DNA of 64,000 nucleotides from Flavobacterium luteum. GTDB taxonomy: Bacteria > Bacteroidota > Bacteroidia > Flavobacteriales > Flavobacteriaceae. The stretch lies in assembly GCF_008806775.1 (NCBI RefSeq), contig NZ_WAEM01000003.1, forward strand, positions 361,017-425,016. Reading direction: 5' to 3'. The notes beneath the pieces are model-generated. The model searched no databases. It worked only from the letters and a program-made list of their open reading frames with translations, and was not told the DNA's origin. Of the stretch, positions 7,956-16,551 are shown piece after piece; the stretch's first letter is position 1; each line of letters begins with the position of its first letter. The translations under genes were made by a program, and so were the position numbers.

Positions 7956-8984
7956 TCAAACTAAACTTCTCTTTCTAACAATCAACCAAATTACAATTGG
8001 CGCACCAATAATTGAAGTTATTGCATTAATAGGTAATGTAAATTCTAATCCTGGCATTTGTGAAATCATATCGCAAAAAAGCATCAGTATTGCTCCAATT
8101 AAAATCGTACTCCAAAACAAGATTTTATGATTACTCGTTTGAAAAATTAATTTTGCTAAATGAGGAACAGCCAATCCAATAAAAGCAATTGGTCCCGCAA
8201 ATGCAGTAATGCTTCCCGCTAATAAACTAGTCGCAATAATGATTATATATCTCGATTTTTTGATATTTAAACCCATGCTTTTTGCATAGTTTTCTCCCAG
8301 TAATAATGCGTCTAAAGATTTTACAGAAACTAAACTCAAAAGCAATCCTAAGACAACAACAATGGTTAAAATAAGTATGTTTTGCCAAGATAAGTTTCCT
8401 AAATTTCCCATATTCCAAAAAGTAAATTTTTGTAGTTGTTCAGCTGAACTGAAATAGGTTAAAACTGAAACAATCGAGCCTGTAAAGCTACTAAACATTA
8501 ATCCTACAATTAAAATAGTTGCGGTATCTCTTATTTTTACCGAAACAATTAAAATTAAAAGCAATACTAAAAAACTTCCTAAGCAAGATGCTAGTATAAT
8601 CCCATAGGATGAAAGCACAATAGAAGATAGGAAATCAGGTAAAAATCCTGCGCCTAAAATTGCCAAGGCAACCCCTAAACTTGAACCAGAACTTAGACCC
8701 AGCACATAAGGACCGGCAAGCGGATTTCGAAAAAGCGTTTGCATCAATAAACCGCTAATTGACAATCCGATTCCAACTAAAATTGCTGTAATAGCTTTAG
8801 GCAATCTAAAATTCACAATGATATATTCCCAAGTTTCTTTACTTGAGGATAATCCAGTAAGGCTTTTGAAGACTTCTTTTAATGGGATGTTCACTTGACC
8901 TAGAGAAATATTCAATGCCAATGTCAATAGCAATAGCAATAGCAATGCTGAGAATAGAAATGTATTTCTGTTTTTGGATTTCAA
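7956..8984 (-). CDS. btuC: ABC transporter permease, BtuC/FecCD family
   Basis: A 342-residue inner-membrane protein with about ten hydrophobic segments. Family motifs are NFRLPKAITAILVGIGLSISGLLMQ near residues 53-77, NPLAGPYVLGLSSGSSLG, and GPIAFIGLAVPHLAKL (coupling-helix region for the ATPase). Length and order match BtuC. btuF ends 1 base upstream (stop at 8986), so the two are translationally close. The substrate is inferred as cobalamin from the locus context. Confidence 0.85.
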   Translation of the reverse strand: MKSKNRNTFLFSALLLLLLLTLALNISLGQVNIPLKEVFKSLTGLSSSKETWEYIIVNFRLPKAITAILVGIGLSISGLLMQTLFRNPLAGPYVLGLSSGSSLGVALAILGAGFLPDFLSSIVLSSYGIILASCLGSFLVLLLILIVSVKIRDTATILIVGLMFSSFTGSIVSVLTYFSSAEQLQKFTFWNMGNLGNLSWQNILILTIVVVLGLLLSLVSVKSLDALLLGENYAKSMGLNIKKSRYIIIIATSLLAGSITAFAGPIAFIGLAVPHLAKLIFQTSNHKILFWSTILIGAILMLFCDMISQMPGLEFTLPINAITSIIGAPIVIWLIVRKRSLV

Positions 8985-8985
8985 A

Positions 8986-10131
8986 TCAGTTCAATTTTTT
9001 AAAAAAGAAAGGCTCATAGCCTATTAATAATTCAGGGTGTAAAATTTTCACCAAGTCTTTCAAAACAATGTCAGGTCGGTTCGGACCCAATTCATAATAT
9101 AAAACGCCACCAGTTTTTCCTTTTTTACCACAAAACGAATATACTTTTTTATTTTGAAAAGCCTTAAATTGATTGTAATGCGGATTGGCACCGGACATAG
9201 CTTTTAAAGTTGAGAATTGCCCCGAAGTTATCCAAAAATCAGCATTTTTTGCTTTTTCAAATACCGTTTCAAAAGATAAGGATAGGCTACCTGTGCCAGT
9301 AGTTTCTTGCCATATATAATTGGCATTTGCCTCTTTAAAAAGGAAGCTTCCCCAGCTCGTGCCACTTGGTAAATACCATTTGCCTTCAAAAATATCTCCA
9401 GCTAAAAGAGATGGTTTGTATTTTGCTTTTTTTGCTATAAAAGTTGCTGCTAAATACTCTTTTTCGATAGAAGCGAAGATTTTGTTTGACTCAGCTTGTT
9501 TGCAATACAAGGCGCCAAATAGTTTAATCCATTCTGCTTTTCCTAACGGAGTTGTTTCGTTCCAATCGCCGTTTAAGATTACTTTTAATCCGCTTTTTTG
9601 CAAGTTATCTAACGTAGGATTATTGTTGTCTAAGCCGTAACCTACAATTATATTGGGCTGTAAATCAATCAGCTTTTCTGTATTTAATGAGGAATTATTG
9701 CCTAATTCTTTAATTTTTCCTTTTTCAATTTGAGTTCTAACTTTATCAGAAGAAATATAGTTGAGGTTGGGAAAACCAATTAGCGAATTTTCAACACCTA
9801 GCATTTCTAAAGAGGGAATATGCGTGGTTGAGGTTACTACAATTGATTGAATAGGAACTTGAATAGTGGTAAATTGTTGCAAACTATCAGGGACAATTCC
9901 GTTTTTTTCTTTTAGAATGTAAGTGAATTTTTTGGTTGCTTTAGGCCAAGGATTTGAAACAATTACAATTGAAAATCCTTTGTGATTTATAATAGAAAGC
10001 CCCGTTGCATACTGAATGGTATTCTCTGATTTAGACTTTTTATGAGTTGAAACAAATTCGCTATTTTGTTTGCATCCAATGAATAAAATTGAAAATAGGA
10101 AAAGTGTAATTTTTAAAAAATATAATTTCAT
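8986..10131 (-). CDS. btuF: Periplasmic B12-binding lipoprotein, BtuF-like
   Basis: A 381-residue substrate-binding protein with a lipoprotein signal (LFLFSILFIGCKQ, Cys 20), so probably anchored in the inner membrane. It is a class III binding protein: two alpha/beta lobes with TTHIPSLEMLGVENSLIGFPN in the first and QPNIIVGYG at the lobe hinge. It is longer than E. coli BtuF (266) because of an N-terminal segment common in Bacteroidota. It is divergent from the riboswitch-led btuB, with a -7 element (TACCTTTG) 20 bases before its start. Confidence 0.8.
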   Translation of the reverse strand: MKLYFLKITLFLFSILFIGCKQNSEFVSTHKKSKSENTIQYATGLSIINHKGFSIVIVSNPWPKATKKFTYILKEKNGIVPDSLQQFTTIQVPIQSIVVTSTTHIPSLEMLGVENSLIGFPNLNYISSDKVRTQIEKGKIKELGNNSSLNTEKLIDLQPNIIVGYGLDNNNPTLDNLQKSGLKVILNGDWNETTPLGKAEWIKLFGALYCKQAESNKIFASIEKEYLAATFIAKKAKYKPSLLAGDIFEGKWYLPSGTSWGSFLFKEANANYIWQETTGTGSLSLSFETVFEKAKNADFWITSGQFSTLKAMSGANPHYNQFKAFQNKKVYSFCGKKGKTGGVLYYELGPNRPDIVLKDLVKILHPELLIGYEPFFFKKLN

Positions 10132-10150
10132 TGGATTAATTTCAAAAACA

Positions 10151-10158
10151 CAAAGGTA
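10151..10158 (-). promoter_or_regulatory. -7 promoter element for btuF-btuC-btuD
   Basis: On the minus strand this reads TACCTTTG (TAnnTTTG). The predicted start is about 15 bases before the btuF ATG. No cobalamin riboswitch lies between it and btuF, so the ABC transporter operon is not under the same RNA control as btuB. Confidence 0.5.
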
Positions 10159-10209
10159 TATCTAATCGCATTTAAAATTCAAATTTTATTTTTATTCAAA
10201 GGATAAAAC

Positions 10210-10217
10210 TATATTTG
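10210..10217 (+). promoter_or_regulatory. -7 promoter element for the btuB riboswitch transcript
   Basis: TATATTTG matches TAnnTTTG and lies 12 bases before the first conserved riboswitch base. The transcript therefore probably begins just before the aptamer. Confidence 0.55.
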
Positions 10218-10229
10218 CACTTGAATTAA

Positions 10230-10461
10230 GGTTGTGGTTTTCGTTTATATGAAAATCACATTAAAAGGGAATTAGGTTCAAAACCTAGGCTGTTCCCGCA
10301 ACTGTAAGCTATTAAGCTTGTTGTTATCTACAAAACCATTGTTCAAATTAGGAATTACTGATTTGGGAATTAGGATTTAAAAATCCTTAATCCAAAAAAT
10401 CTTTAATCCTTAATTCGGAATGAGAAGGTCAACAACAAGACGCAAGCCAGGAGACCTGCCT
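10230..10461 (+). ncRNA. Cobalamin riboswitch
   Basis: Conserved core elements occur in order: a GGTTGTGGTTTT start, AAAAGGGAA with GGTTC near 10263-10280, the central GGCTGTTCCCGCAACTGTAA near 10288-10307, and the B12 box GCCAGGAGACCTGCC at 10446-10460, followed by a T-run. It lies directly upstream of btuB and on its strand, so B12 should repress btuB-btuG translation or transcription. Between core and B12 box is a peripheral domain of about 105 bases, closed by CTTGTTGTT (10317-10325) pairing with AACAACAAG (10431-10439) and holding a hairpin with arms of about 20 bases centred at 10380. Confidence 0.93.
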
Positions 10462-10508
10462 TTTTTTTTAACGAATATCGAATCTTCGGGAAAAAAGATT
10501 CTGAAATT

Positions 10509-12332
10509 ATGACTTTAAGAAAACAGTTGATGTTGCTCTTGTTATTTATGTGCCAATTTATTTTGGGGCAAACTGATTCTATTGTTTTAAAAGAAGTAAA
10601 TGTTACCGATAGCCAATTAAAAAAGTTTTCGAACTCTAAATCGATTTTAAAAATCAATGATTCTGTTATTTTCAAAAACAGGTCTTCATTGACCTCACTT
10701 TTAAACTTTAATTCTACCATTTACTTCAAAGAAAACGGCTTAGGAATGGTTTCTTCTCCTTCTTTTAGAGGAACAACTGCCCAACAAACAGCTGTTGTTT
10801 GGAACGGAATTAATATCAATTCACAACTTAACGGACTAACTGATTTTAATACTATAAACAGTTCAAATTACAATTCTATAACCATTCGTGCTGGAGGCGG
10901 AAGCTCGATTTATGGCTCTAGTGCCATTGGCGGAAGCATTCATTTGAATAACGATTTGAATTTCGAAAATGAATTTTCAAATAATTTACTGTTACGATAC
11001 GGTAGTTTCAATACACAAAATCTAGATTATTTATTTAAAGCTTCTACAAAAAAGTTAAGTTCACAATTTTCAGTTTCTAGAAATAGCTCTGACAATGATT
11101 TTGATTATTTAGGCACGAATAAGAAAAATGAGAATGGTCAATTTTACAACACAAGTACTAATTTTAATTTTGGATATAAATTAAATGCTACCAATTTTAT
11201 AAAATTCTATAATCAGATTTTTGATGGTGAAAGACATTTTTCCGGCACTCTTGCTGCAGGTTCTAAAAGCAAGTATCAGGATTTTAATACTAGAAGTTTA
11301 ATAGAGTTTTCTAATTTTTATAAAAACACGATTTCGAATGTTCGATTGGCATATTTAACCGAGGAGTACAACTATTTTGAAGACAAAGATTTAAACAATT
11401 TTAGTTACGGAAAATCGGAAACAGCTATTGCTAAATATGACTTTTCATACCAATTAAACAAAAAAATTAATTTTAATACACTTATAGATTATACCCGAAC
11501 TATTGGTTTTGGATCAGATTTGAAAGAAAATAAGCGCCAAATTGTATCTGGAATCTTTCTGATGAAACATCAATTAACAGATGCTTTTTTATACGAATTG
11601 AATTTTAGAAATGAAATTACATCCAATTATAAAAGTCCAGTTTTATATGCTTTTGGTGCAAATTATAAAGTTTCGAAAATATATACTTCAAAGTTTAATT
11701 TTTCAAAAAATTTCAGAATTCCAACTTTTAATGATTTGTATTATCAAGCCGGTGGAAATGAAAACTTAAAACCCGAAAGCGCCTATCAATTAGATTTAAT
11801 TCAAGAGATTACAGTTAATAATCTTGTTTTTTCAATTTCAGGTTTCTTCAATAAAATTACCGATATGATAAGTTGGAAACCAAATGATTCTGGTCTTTGG
11901 CAACCTATAAATACCAATAAAGTAAAAACGTACGGTGTAGAAACACATCTAAGGTATGACAAGCAAATTAGTAAAAATCAAGCCATACAATTTGTTGCCA
12001 ATTATGGATATACCATTTCAGAAAATGAAATGACCAAAAAGCAATTGATTTATGTTCCTTATCACAAATTGACTTCTAATGCCGCTTATTCGTATAGAAA
12101 AATAACTTTTTATTTTAATTATTTATTTAATGGTCAGGTTTTTACCTCGTTTGATAACAAATACAAACTAAAAGAATATACAGTTGTGAATTCAGGAATT
12201 GAATATCAATTTTTGAAGTCATGCAAACTAGGATTTCAGGTGCAAAATATTTTTAATGAGAAATATCAAAATGTGGAGCAGCGCCCTTTGCCAGGAAGGA
12301 ATTATACTGTGAATTTTAACTTTAATCTATAA
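10509..12332 (+). CDS. btuB: TonB-dependent cobalamin outer-membrane receptor
   Basis: A 607-residue outer-membrane receptor with a signal peptide (MTLRKQLMLLLLFMCQFILGQ). The plug domain (about 35-150) contains NGLGMVSSPSFRGTTAQQTAV and ITIRAGGGSSIYGSSAIGGSIHL. The 22-strand barrel has FRIPTFNDLYYQAGGNENLKPESAYQ and ends NYTVNFNFNL. The length equals E. coli BtuB (about 594-614). It imports corrinoids using TonB energy. The assignment is strongly supported by the cobalamin riboswitch 48 bases upstream and the BtuG-like gene 5 bases downstream. Confidence 0.92.
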   Translation: MTLRKQLMLLLLFMCQFILGQTDSIVLKEVNVTDSQLKKFSNSKSILKINDSVIFKNRSSLTSLLNFNSTIYFKENGLGMVSSPSFRGTTAQQTAVVWNGININSQLNGLTDFNTINSSNYNSITIRAGGGSSIYGSSAIGGSIHLNNDLNFENEFSNNLLLRYGSFNTQNLDYLFKASTKKLSSQFSVSRNSSDNDFDYLGTNKKNENGQFYNTSTNFNFGYKLNATNFIKFYNQIFDGERHFSGTLAAGSKSKYQDFNTRSLIEFSNFYKNTISNVRLAYLTEEYNYFEDKDLNNFSYGKSETAIAKYDFSYQLNKKINFNTLIDYTRTIGFGSDLKENKRQIVSGIFLMKHQLTDAFLYELNFRNEITSNYKSPVLYAFGANYKVSKIYTSKFNFSKNFRIPTFNDLYYQAGGNENLKPESAYQLDLIQEITVNNLVFSISGFFNKITDMISWKPNDSGLWQPINTNKVKTYGVETHLRYDKQISKNQAIQFVANYGYTISENEMTKKQLIYVPYHKLTSNAAYSYRKITFYFNYLFNGQVFTSFDNKYKLKEYTVVNSGIEYQFLKSCKLGFQVQNIFNEKYQNVEQRPLPGRNYTVNFNFNL

Positions 12333-12337
12333 TAATC

Positions 12338-13408
12338 ATGAATCTTAAAAAATTAGTTTTTGGTGCTCTATTTAGTGTTGTTTTTTTTACATCGTGTAGT
12401 GACGATGATGATACAATTGTTGAAACACCAATTGGGGCTTATGATAATGGCGTTTTGATTTTAAATCAAGGAGGATTTGGCAAGGGAAATGCTTCACTAT
12501 CCTACCTCTCAGTTGATTCAAACACATTTCAAAATAATATTTTTGCATTGGTAAATCCTACAATTATATTAGGTGATACGGGTCAAGATGTTGGTTTTTA
12601 TAATGAATTTGCGTATATTGTTATGAATGGTTCCAATAAAATTGAAATTGTAAATAGATATACGATGGCACATGTTGCAACAATTTCAACAGGTTTGTCA
12701 AATCCAAGATATATTGTGTTTTATAATGGCAAAGGGTATGTTTCAAATTGGGGAAATGGGAGTAGTACTAGCGATGACTATATTGCTGTAATAAACTTAT
12801 CAAACAACACATTATCAGCTCCAATTCCTGTTATGGAGGGACCTGAGCAAATGGCAATTGCTAACGGTAAATTGTACGTGGCGCATCTTGGTGGTTTAGG
12901 AGTTGGATCAACGGTTTCCATTATTAATTTATCTACTAATGGTATTTCATCTCTAAGTGTTGGTGATGCACCAAATTCTTTAGAGATTTCAGGAGAAACT
13001 TTATACGTTTTAAGCGGAGGGAAGCCGAGTTGGACAGGTAGCGAAACTGCGGGTAAATTATCAAAAATCAATTTATCAAATGATACTGTTTCAGGCACAA
13101 TAGATTTTGCTTTAACATCCCATCCATCTAATTTAGAAATTTCAAACAGTGATTTGTTTTATACAGTTGATTCTGATGTTTTTAAAACATTAGTAAATAC
13201 TTCAACTTTGCCAACTACTGCTTTGTTTTCAACTACTGCACAAGGGGTTTATGGTGTGTATAGTTTTGAAGTTCAAAATGAAAAAATTTATATTGGAGAT
13301 GCTGTAGATTATAGTTCAGATGGAAAAATTTATGTGTATTCTTCAACTGGAAATTTAGAAATTTCTAAAACAGTTGGAGTAGTTCCTGCTGGATTCTATT
13401 TTAACTAG
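12338..13408 (+). CDS. btuG: BtuG-like surface beta-propeller lipoprotein (DUF5074 type)
   Basis: A 356-residue lipoprotein with the lipobox FFTSC (Cys 20) followed by SDDDD, an acidic stretch typical of the Bacteroidota surface-export signal. The rest is about seven blades of a YncE/quinoprotein-like propeller (VLILNQGGFGKGNASLSYLS, GFYNEFAYIVMNG, GNGSSTSDDYIAVINLS, GKLYVAHLGGLGVGSTVSIINLS). In Bacteroides, BtuG forms a lid on BtuB and binds B12 extremely tightly. The gene starts 5 bases after btuB and ends before a bidirectional terminator, so it is the second gene of the riboswitch transcript. That it binds B12 is inferred from family and position. Confidence 0.8.
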   Translation: MNLKKLVFGALFSVVFFTSCSDDDDTIVETPIGAYDNGVLILNQGGFGKGNASLSYLSVDSNTFQNNIFALVNPTIILGDTGQDVGFYNEFAYIVMNGSNKIEIVNRYTMAHVATISTGLSNPRYIVFYNGKGYVSNWGNGSSTSDDYIAVINLSNNTLSAPIPVMEGPEQMAIANGKLYVAHLGGLGVGSTVSIINLSTNGISSLSVGDAPNSLEISGETLYVLSGGKPSWTGSETAGKLSKINLSNDTVSGTIDFALTSHPSNLEISNSDLFYTVDSDVFKTLVNTSTLPTTALFSTTAQGVYGVYSFEVQNEKIYIGDAVDYSSDGKIYVYSSTGNLEISKTVGVVPAGFYFN

Positions 13409-13417
13409 TATTTAAAT

Positions 13418-13453
13418 AAAAATGGCTTTCGTTTTGTGAAAGCCATTTTTTTA
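13418..13453. terminator. Bidirectional terminator between btuG and the S41 protease
   Basis: AATGGCTTTC and GAAAGCCATT form a 10-bp stem with a 7-base loop, flanked by A-runs on one side and T-runs on the other. It serves both convergent genes. Confidence 0.85.
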
Positions 13454-13479
13454 TTAAACACTATTTTTCAAACTTGTTT

Positions 13480-14949
13480 TTAAGGCAAATCAACATACAT
13501 TTCACTTTTCATTCTATTCAAAGGATAGCTGTCAATAACATTTTCAAAAATCATTTTCGGATTTTGCGGAGTTCCTCTTCCTGAACCTTTAATTTGTGAA
13601 ATAGCGACATTTAATAGGGGATCGCTAGCATCTCCTAAAACACCCAATTTAGTAAAATCTTCTTTTAATTCAGTATTTGGTTTTAAGCCATCTTTATTAT
13701 AATCACCAAAACCAACTTTATTTACAATTTTTAAAACTAAGGGTTGCATGGCATAACGATGTGAAGTATTTACATCTTTTTTTGCAAACGTTGGAGAATC
13801 GTATAAAGTAATAGAACCTACATTTTTTCCAGTAGTATAATCCCCAATTTGAATCACATTTATATATGGTTTTAATCCATTAATGACCAATTCACTAGCT
13901 GATGCTGTGTTTTTAGAAGTTAAAATATAAATTTTAGTCAGATTTAAACTATTTATAGTAGCCCCATTATTAATTTTATCCGTAAAAAGGTTTAATAAAT
14001 TGGAAGAGTTGTTATTGGCAAAATAGGCTTCTGCTTTAGCATTCCATTGTTGTTTAGCAAAAATCTGTCCTGTAAATTGTCCCGTAATCATACTAGCCAA
14101 TCGTGTAGCAGTTGCAATTGAACCACCCGAATTGTAACGTAAGTCTAGAACAAAATCAGTTATTCCTTGAGACTTTAGTTCTCCAAAAGCGTTGTTCAAT
14201 TGAGACTCGTAAGCTGGATAAAAACCATTATACATTAAATAGCCAATCTTATTACTACCGCTTTCAATTACTTTATTAATATAAACAGGATTTTCAGATA
14301 AAACGGTTTTTGTTAATGTGACGGAGCGGTTGTTTGGCGTAAAATTTCCGTTATCAAAATCAGCAAGATTTAAAGTATAGGTTTCTGAATTATTTAAAAG
14401 TGATAAATTACCATTTTTTGTGTTAATTCGGTCTCTAAAAAGCGGAACTCCATCAATGGCATAAAAAATATCACCACGGCGAATGTCTTTGCTTGCAGCA
14501 TCTGAATTGGGCAATACATATTCAACAAAGCCTATAACAGCATTTTCTGTGTTGTTTTTATACTTCAAACTATATGAAACACCGTTGTTTTTAGTGGTTC
14601 CAGAAAGCACTCCTTCTAATAACGAATAATCAGAAGTAATAATGCTAAATCGATCTATTGCCTCTCCTTCGGGAAATTTACTTTTTGGTTTGTTTAATAA
14701 GTCTTGAAATAAATCTTCGGGACTAGAATAGCCATAAAGAAATGAATTCAAATCTTTTTGATTTTTAAATTTTGAATCGGATAAATTAGGAACATCGGCT
14801 TGCCACAAATAGTATAAATTCAATCCTTTCCAAATAAAATCATTTACTTTTATATTGCTTGGAGTAGAAACATCATCAAAATCTTCACAACTCTGAAAAA
14901 TTGAAAATAGTAGTACTAATAGAATTGAAAATTTTGAAAGTGTTTTCAT
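13480..14949 (-). CDS. S41 family (C-terminal processing type) peptidase, lipoprotein
   Basis: A 489-residue lipoprotein starting MKTLSKFSILLVLLFSIFQSC. In order it has a short N-terminal S41-associated domain (FIWKGLNLYYLWQADVPNL), a PDZ-like domain (PNSDAASKDIRRGDIFYAIDGVPL) and the S41 catalytic domain with ITDFVLDLRYNSGGSIATATRLA and the nucleophile Ser in TSKNTASASELVINGLKPY. A Gly-Lys pair in IGDYTTGKNVGSI is in the place of the general-base Lys. It is probably a periplasmic or outer-membrane-associated protease; the target is unknown. The Met at 14949 is preferred over 15018 because it begins the signal peptide. It is divergent from the sigma factor gene. Confidence 0.85.
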   Translation of the reverse strand: MKTLSKFSILLVLLFSIFQSCEDFDDVSTPSNIKVNDFIWKGLNLYYLWQADVPNLSDSKFKNQKDLNSFLYGYSSPEDLFQDLLNKPKSKFPEGEAIDRFSIITSDYSLLEGVLSGTTKNNGVSYSLKYKNNTENAVIGFVEYVLPNSDAASKDIRRGDIFYAIDGVPLFRDRINTKNGNLSLLNNSETYTLNLADFDNGNFTPNNRSVTLTKTVLSENPVYINKVIESGSNKIGYLMYNGFYPAYESQLNNAFGELKSQGITDFVLDLRYNSGGSIATATRLASMITGQFTGQIFAKQQWNAKAEAYFANNNSSNLLNLFTDKINNGATINSLNLTKIYILTSKNTASASELVINGLKPYINVIQIGDYTTGKNVGSITLYDSPTFAKKDVNTSHRYAMQPLVLKIVNKVGFGDYNKDGLKPNTELKEDFTKLGVLGDASDPLLNVAISQIKGSGRGTPQNPKMIFENVIDSYPLNRMKSEMYVDLP

Positions 14950-15066
14950 AAAAAAAGGTTGATACATAATCAACGTAAAAATACTAACTTTAGTTTTATT
15001 TTCAATACTTTGTAACAAATAGTATTAATGCTCGTCTTGATTGTATAACTAGTTATTATTTTTTTT

Positions 15067-15576
15067 ATGAACCAAAACGAGTTTGTGTTGCTAATTGCTC
15101 CATTCAAAGACAAAGTTTTTAGGCTAGCGAAGCGATTGCTCATAAGTACTGAAGAAGCAGAAGATGCCACTCAGGAAGTTTTGGTTAAATTATGGAGTAA
15201 AGACGAAAGTTTAAACAAGTATACGAGTGTTGAAGCTTTTGCAATGACCATCACTAAAAATTATTGTTTAGATCAGTTAAAATCAAAAAGGGCAGGGAAT
15301 CTTAAAATTGTTCATACTAATTTTGCAGACAGTGAACCTAGATTAGATAAAAAAGTAGAGGATAGGGATAGTTTAAATTGGGTGGAAAAAATAATTGACC
15401 AATTGCCTGAACAACAACGATTAATTATTCAACTGAGAGACATTGAGCAATATGAATTTGAGGAAATTGCCAAAATTTTAGTAATGAATGAAACTGCTAT
15501 TCGAGTAGCACTTTCAAGAGCACGAAAAACAATACGAGAATTTATGATAAAAACACACAGTTATGGAGTTCAGTAA
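15067..15576 (+). CDS. ECF-type RNA polymerase sigma factor
   Basis: A 169-residue sigma-70 family factor with only regions 2 and 4. Region 2 contains EEAEDATQEVLVKLW, where core polymerase binds and the -10-type element is melted. Region 4 (about 108-165) has LPEQQRLIIQLRDIEQYEFEEIAKIL and the helix-turn-helix ending VALSRARKTIRE. It heads an operon with a single-pass membrane protein (14-base overlap), which is the usual place of an anti-sigma factor, and two DUF4252 proteins. It probably controls its own operon. Confidence 0.92.
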   Translation: MNQNEFVLLIAPFKDKVFRLAKRLLISTEEAEDATQEVLVKLWSKDESLNKYTSVEAFAMTITKNYCLDQLKSKRAGNLKIVHTNFADSEPRLDKKVEDRDSLNWVEKIIDQLPEQQRLIIQLRDIEQYEFEEIAKILVMNETAIRVALSRARKTIREFMIKTHSYGVQ

Positions 15577-16009
15577 AATAGAAACACTTTTAGAAAAATA
15601 CTTTCAAGGCGATACGAGTATTGCTGAAGAGAATGAGTTAAAAAAATACTTTTCTTCACCAAATGTTTTGCCCCATTTAGAACAATACAAATCTTTGTTC
15701 GGTTACTTTACTCAAGCCAAACAACAAGAATTTAATCATCTAATACCATTAAAATCTAAAAAACAGAATCTAAATTGGTTGTCAATTGCAGCTTCGGTTG
15801 TTGTTATGCTAGGAATAGGAATGTATGTATATCTGAATACTAATACCAGTCAGAATCAAGATTTAGGCACTTATGATAATCCTGAAATTGCTTTTAAGGA
15901 AACCCAAAAAGCATTAGCCTTATTGTCAAATCATGTAAACGTTGGCATAGAAAGTGTACACTATGTTGAAGAATATCAGAATTCCAAAAATTTAATTTTT
16001 AAACCATAA
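15563..16009 (+). CDS. Single-pass membrane protein, putative anti-sigma factor
   Basis: A 148-residue protein. The N-terminal cytosolic part (MEFSKIETLLEKYFQGDTSIAE) resembles the sigma-binding N-terminus of Bacteroidota anti-sigma partners. One transmembrane segment lies at about 71-91 (LNWLSIAASVVVMLGIGMYVY), followed by a short periplasmic tail of about 55 residues. There is no FecR domain. The 14-base overlap with the sigma gene indicates translational coupling, usual for sigma/anti-sigma pairs. The function is inferred mainly from position. Confidence 0.65.
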   Translation: MEFSKIETLLEKYFQGDTSIAEENELKKYFSSPNVLPHLEQYKSLFGYFTQAKQQEFNHLIPLKSKKQNLNWLSIAASVVVMLGIGMYVYLNTNTSQNQDLGTYDNPEIAFKETQKALALLSNHVNVGIESVHYVEEYQNSKNLIFKP

Positions 16010-16022
16010 TAAATAAAAAAAA

Positions 16023-16550
16023 ATGAAAAAATTTATAATTACAGTTGTAGTAGTATTAGTTTCTAATACTTTTTTCGGACAGTCGGCTTTCGATAAATTT
16101 GATGGTCAAGATGATGTAACATCAATTATAGTGAACAAAAAAATGTTTGAATTGATGAGCAAAGTAAAAATGGATGCCACCGACAAACAAGCGCAGCAAT
16201 ATCTCAACTTGATAAAAAAATTAGACAATTTAAAAGTGTTTACTACAAAAAGCACAAGAGTAGAAAACGAAATGAAAGTTGCTACCGACAAATACATAAA
16301 ATCATCAGGTTTAGAAGAATTGATGCGTGTAAATGAAAACGGAAGAAATATTAAGATTCTTGTGAAGTCAGGTACAAATGATTCCCAAGTTAAAGAATTA
16401 CTCATGTTTATTGAAGGTGCTAAGAATGATGATACGGTCTTAATGTCATTGACTGGTGATTTCGATTTGAATGAAATTTCAGTTCTTACGGATAAAATGA
16501 GAATTCCTGGCGGCGACGATTTGAAGAAAGCAACAAAAGGCAAAAAGTAG
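16023..16550 (+). CDS. DUF4252 domain protein, exported
   Basis: A 175-residue protein with a signal peptide (MKKFIITVVVVLVSNTFFGQ). The DUF4252 domain includes DKFDGQDDVTSIIVNKKMFELMSKV at its start and DTVLMSLTGDFDLNEISVLTDKM near the end. The function of DUF4252 proteins is not established; they recur in Bacteroidota beside ECF sigma factors. It is 13 bases after the putative anti-sigma gene and 1 base before a second DUF4252 gene, probably a tandem duplicate. Confidence 0.75.
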   Translation: MKKFIITVVVVLVSNTFFGQSAFDKFDGQDDVTSIIVNKKMFELMSKVKMDATDKQAQQYLNLIKKLDNLKVFTTKSTRVENEMKVATDKYIKSSGLEELMRVNENGRNIKILVKSGTNDSQVKELLMFIEGAKNDDTVLMSLTGDFDLNEISVLTDKMRIPGGDDLKKATKGKK

Positions 16551-16551
16551 C

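Noticed and set aside
10403..10720. Minus-strand frame of 105 codons over the riboswitch and btuB start
   Set aside because: It is antisense to a well-supported riboswitch and receptor gene and has no recognisable protein features.
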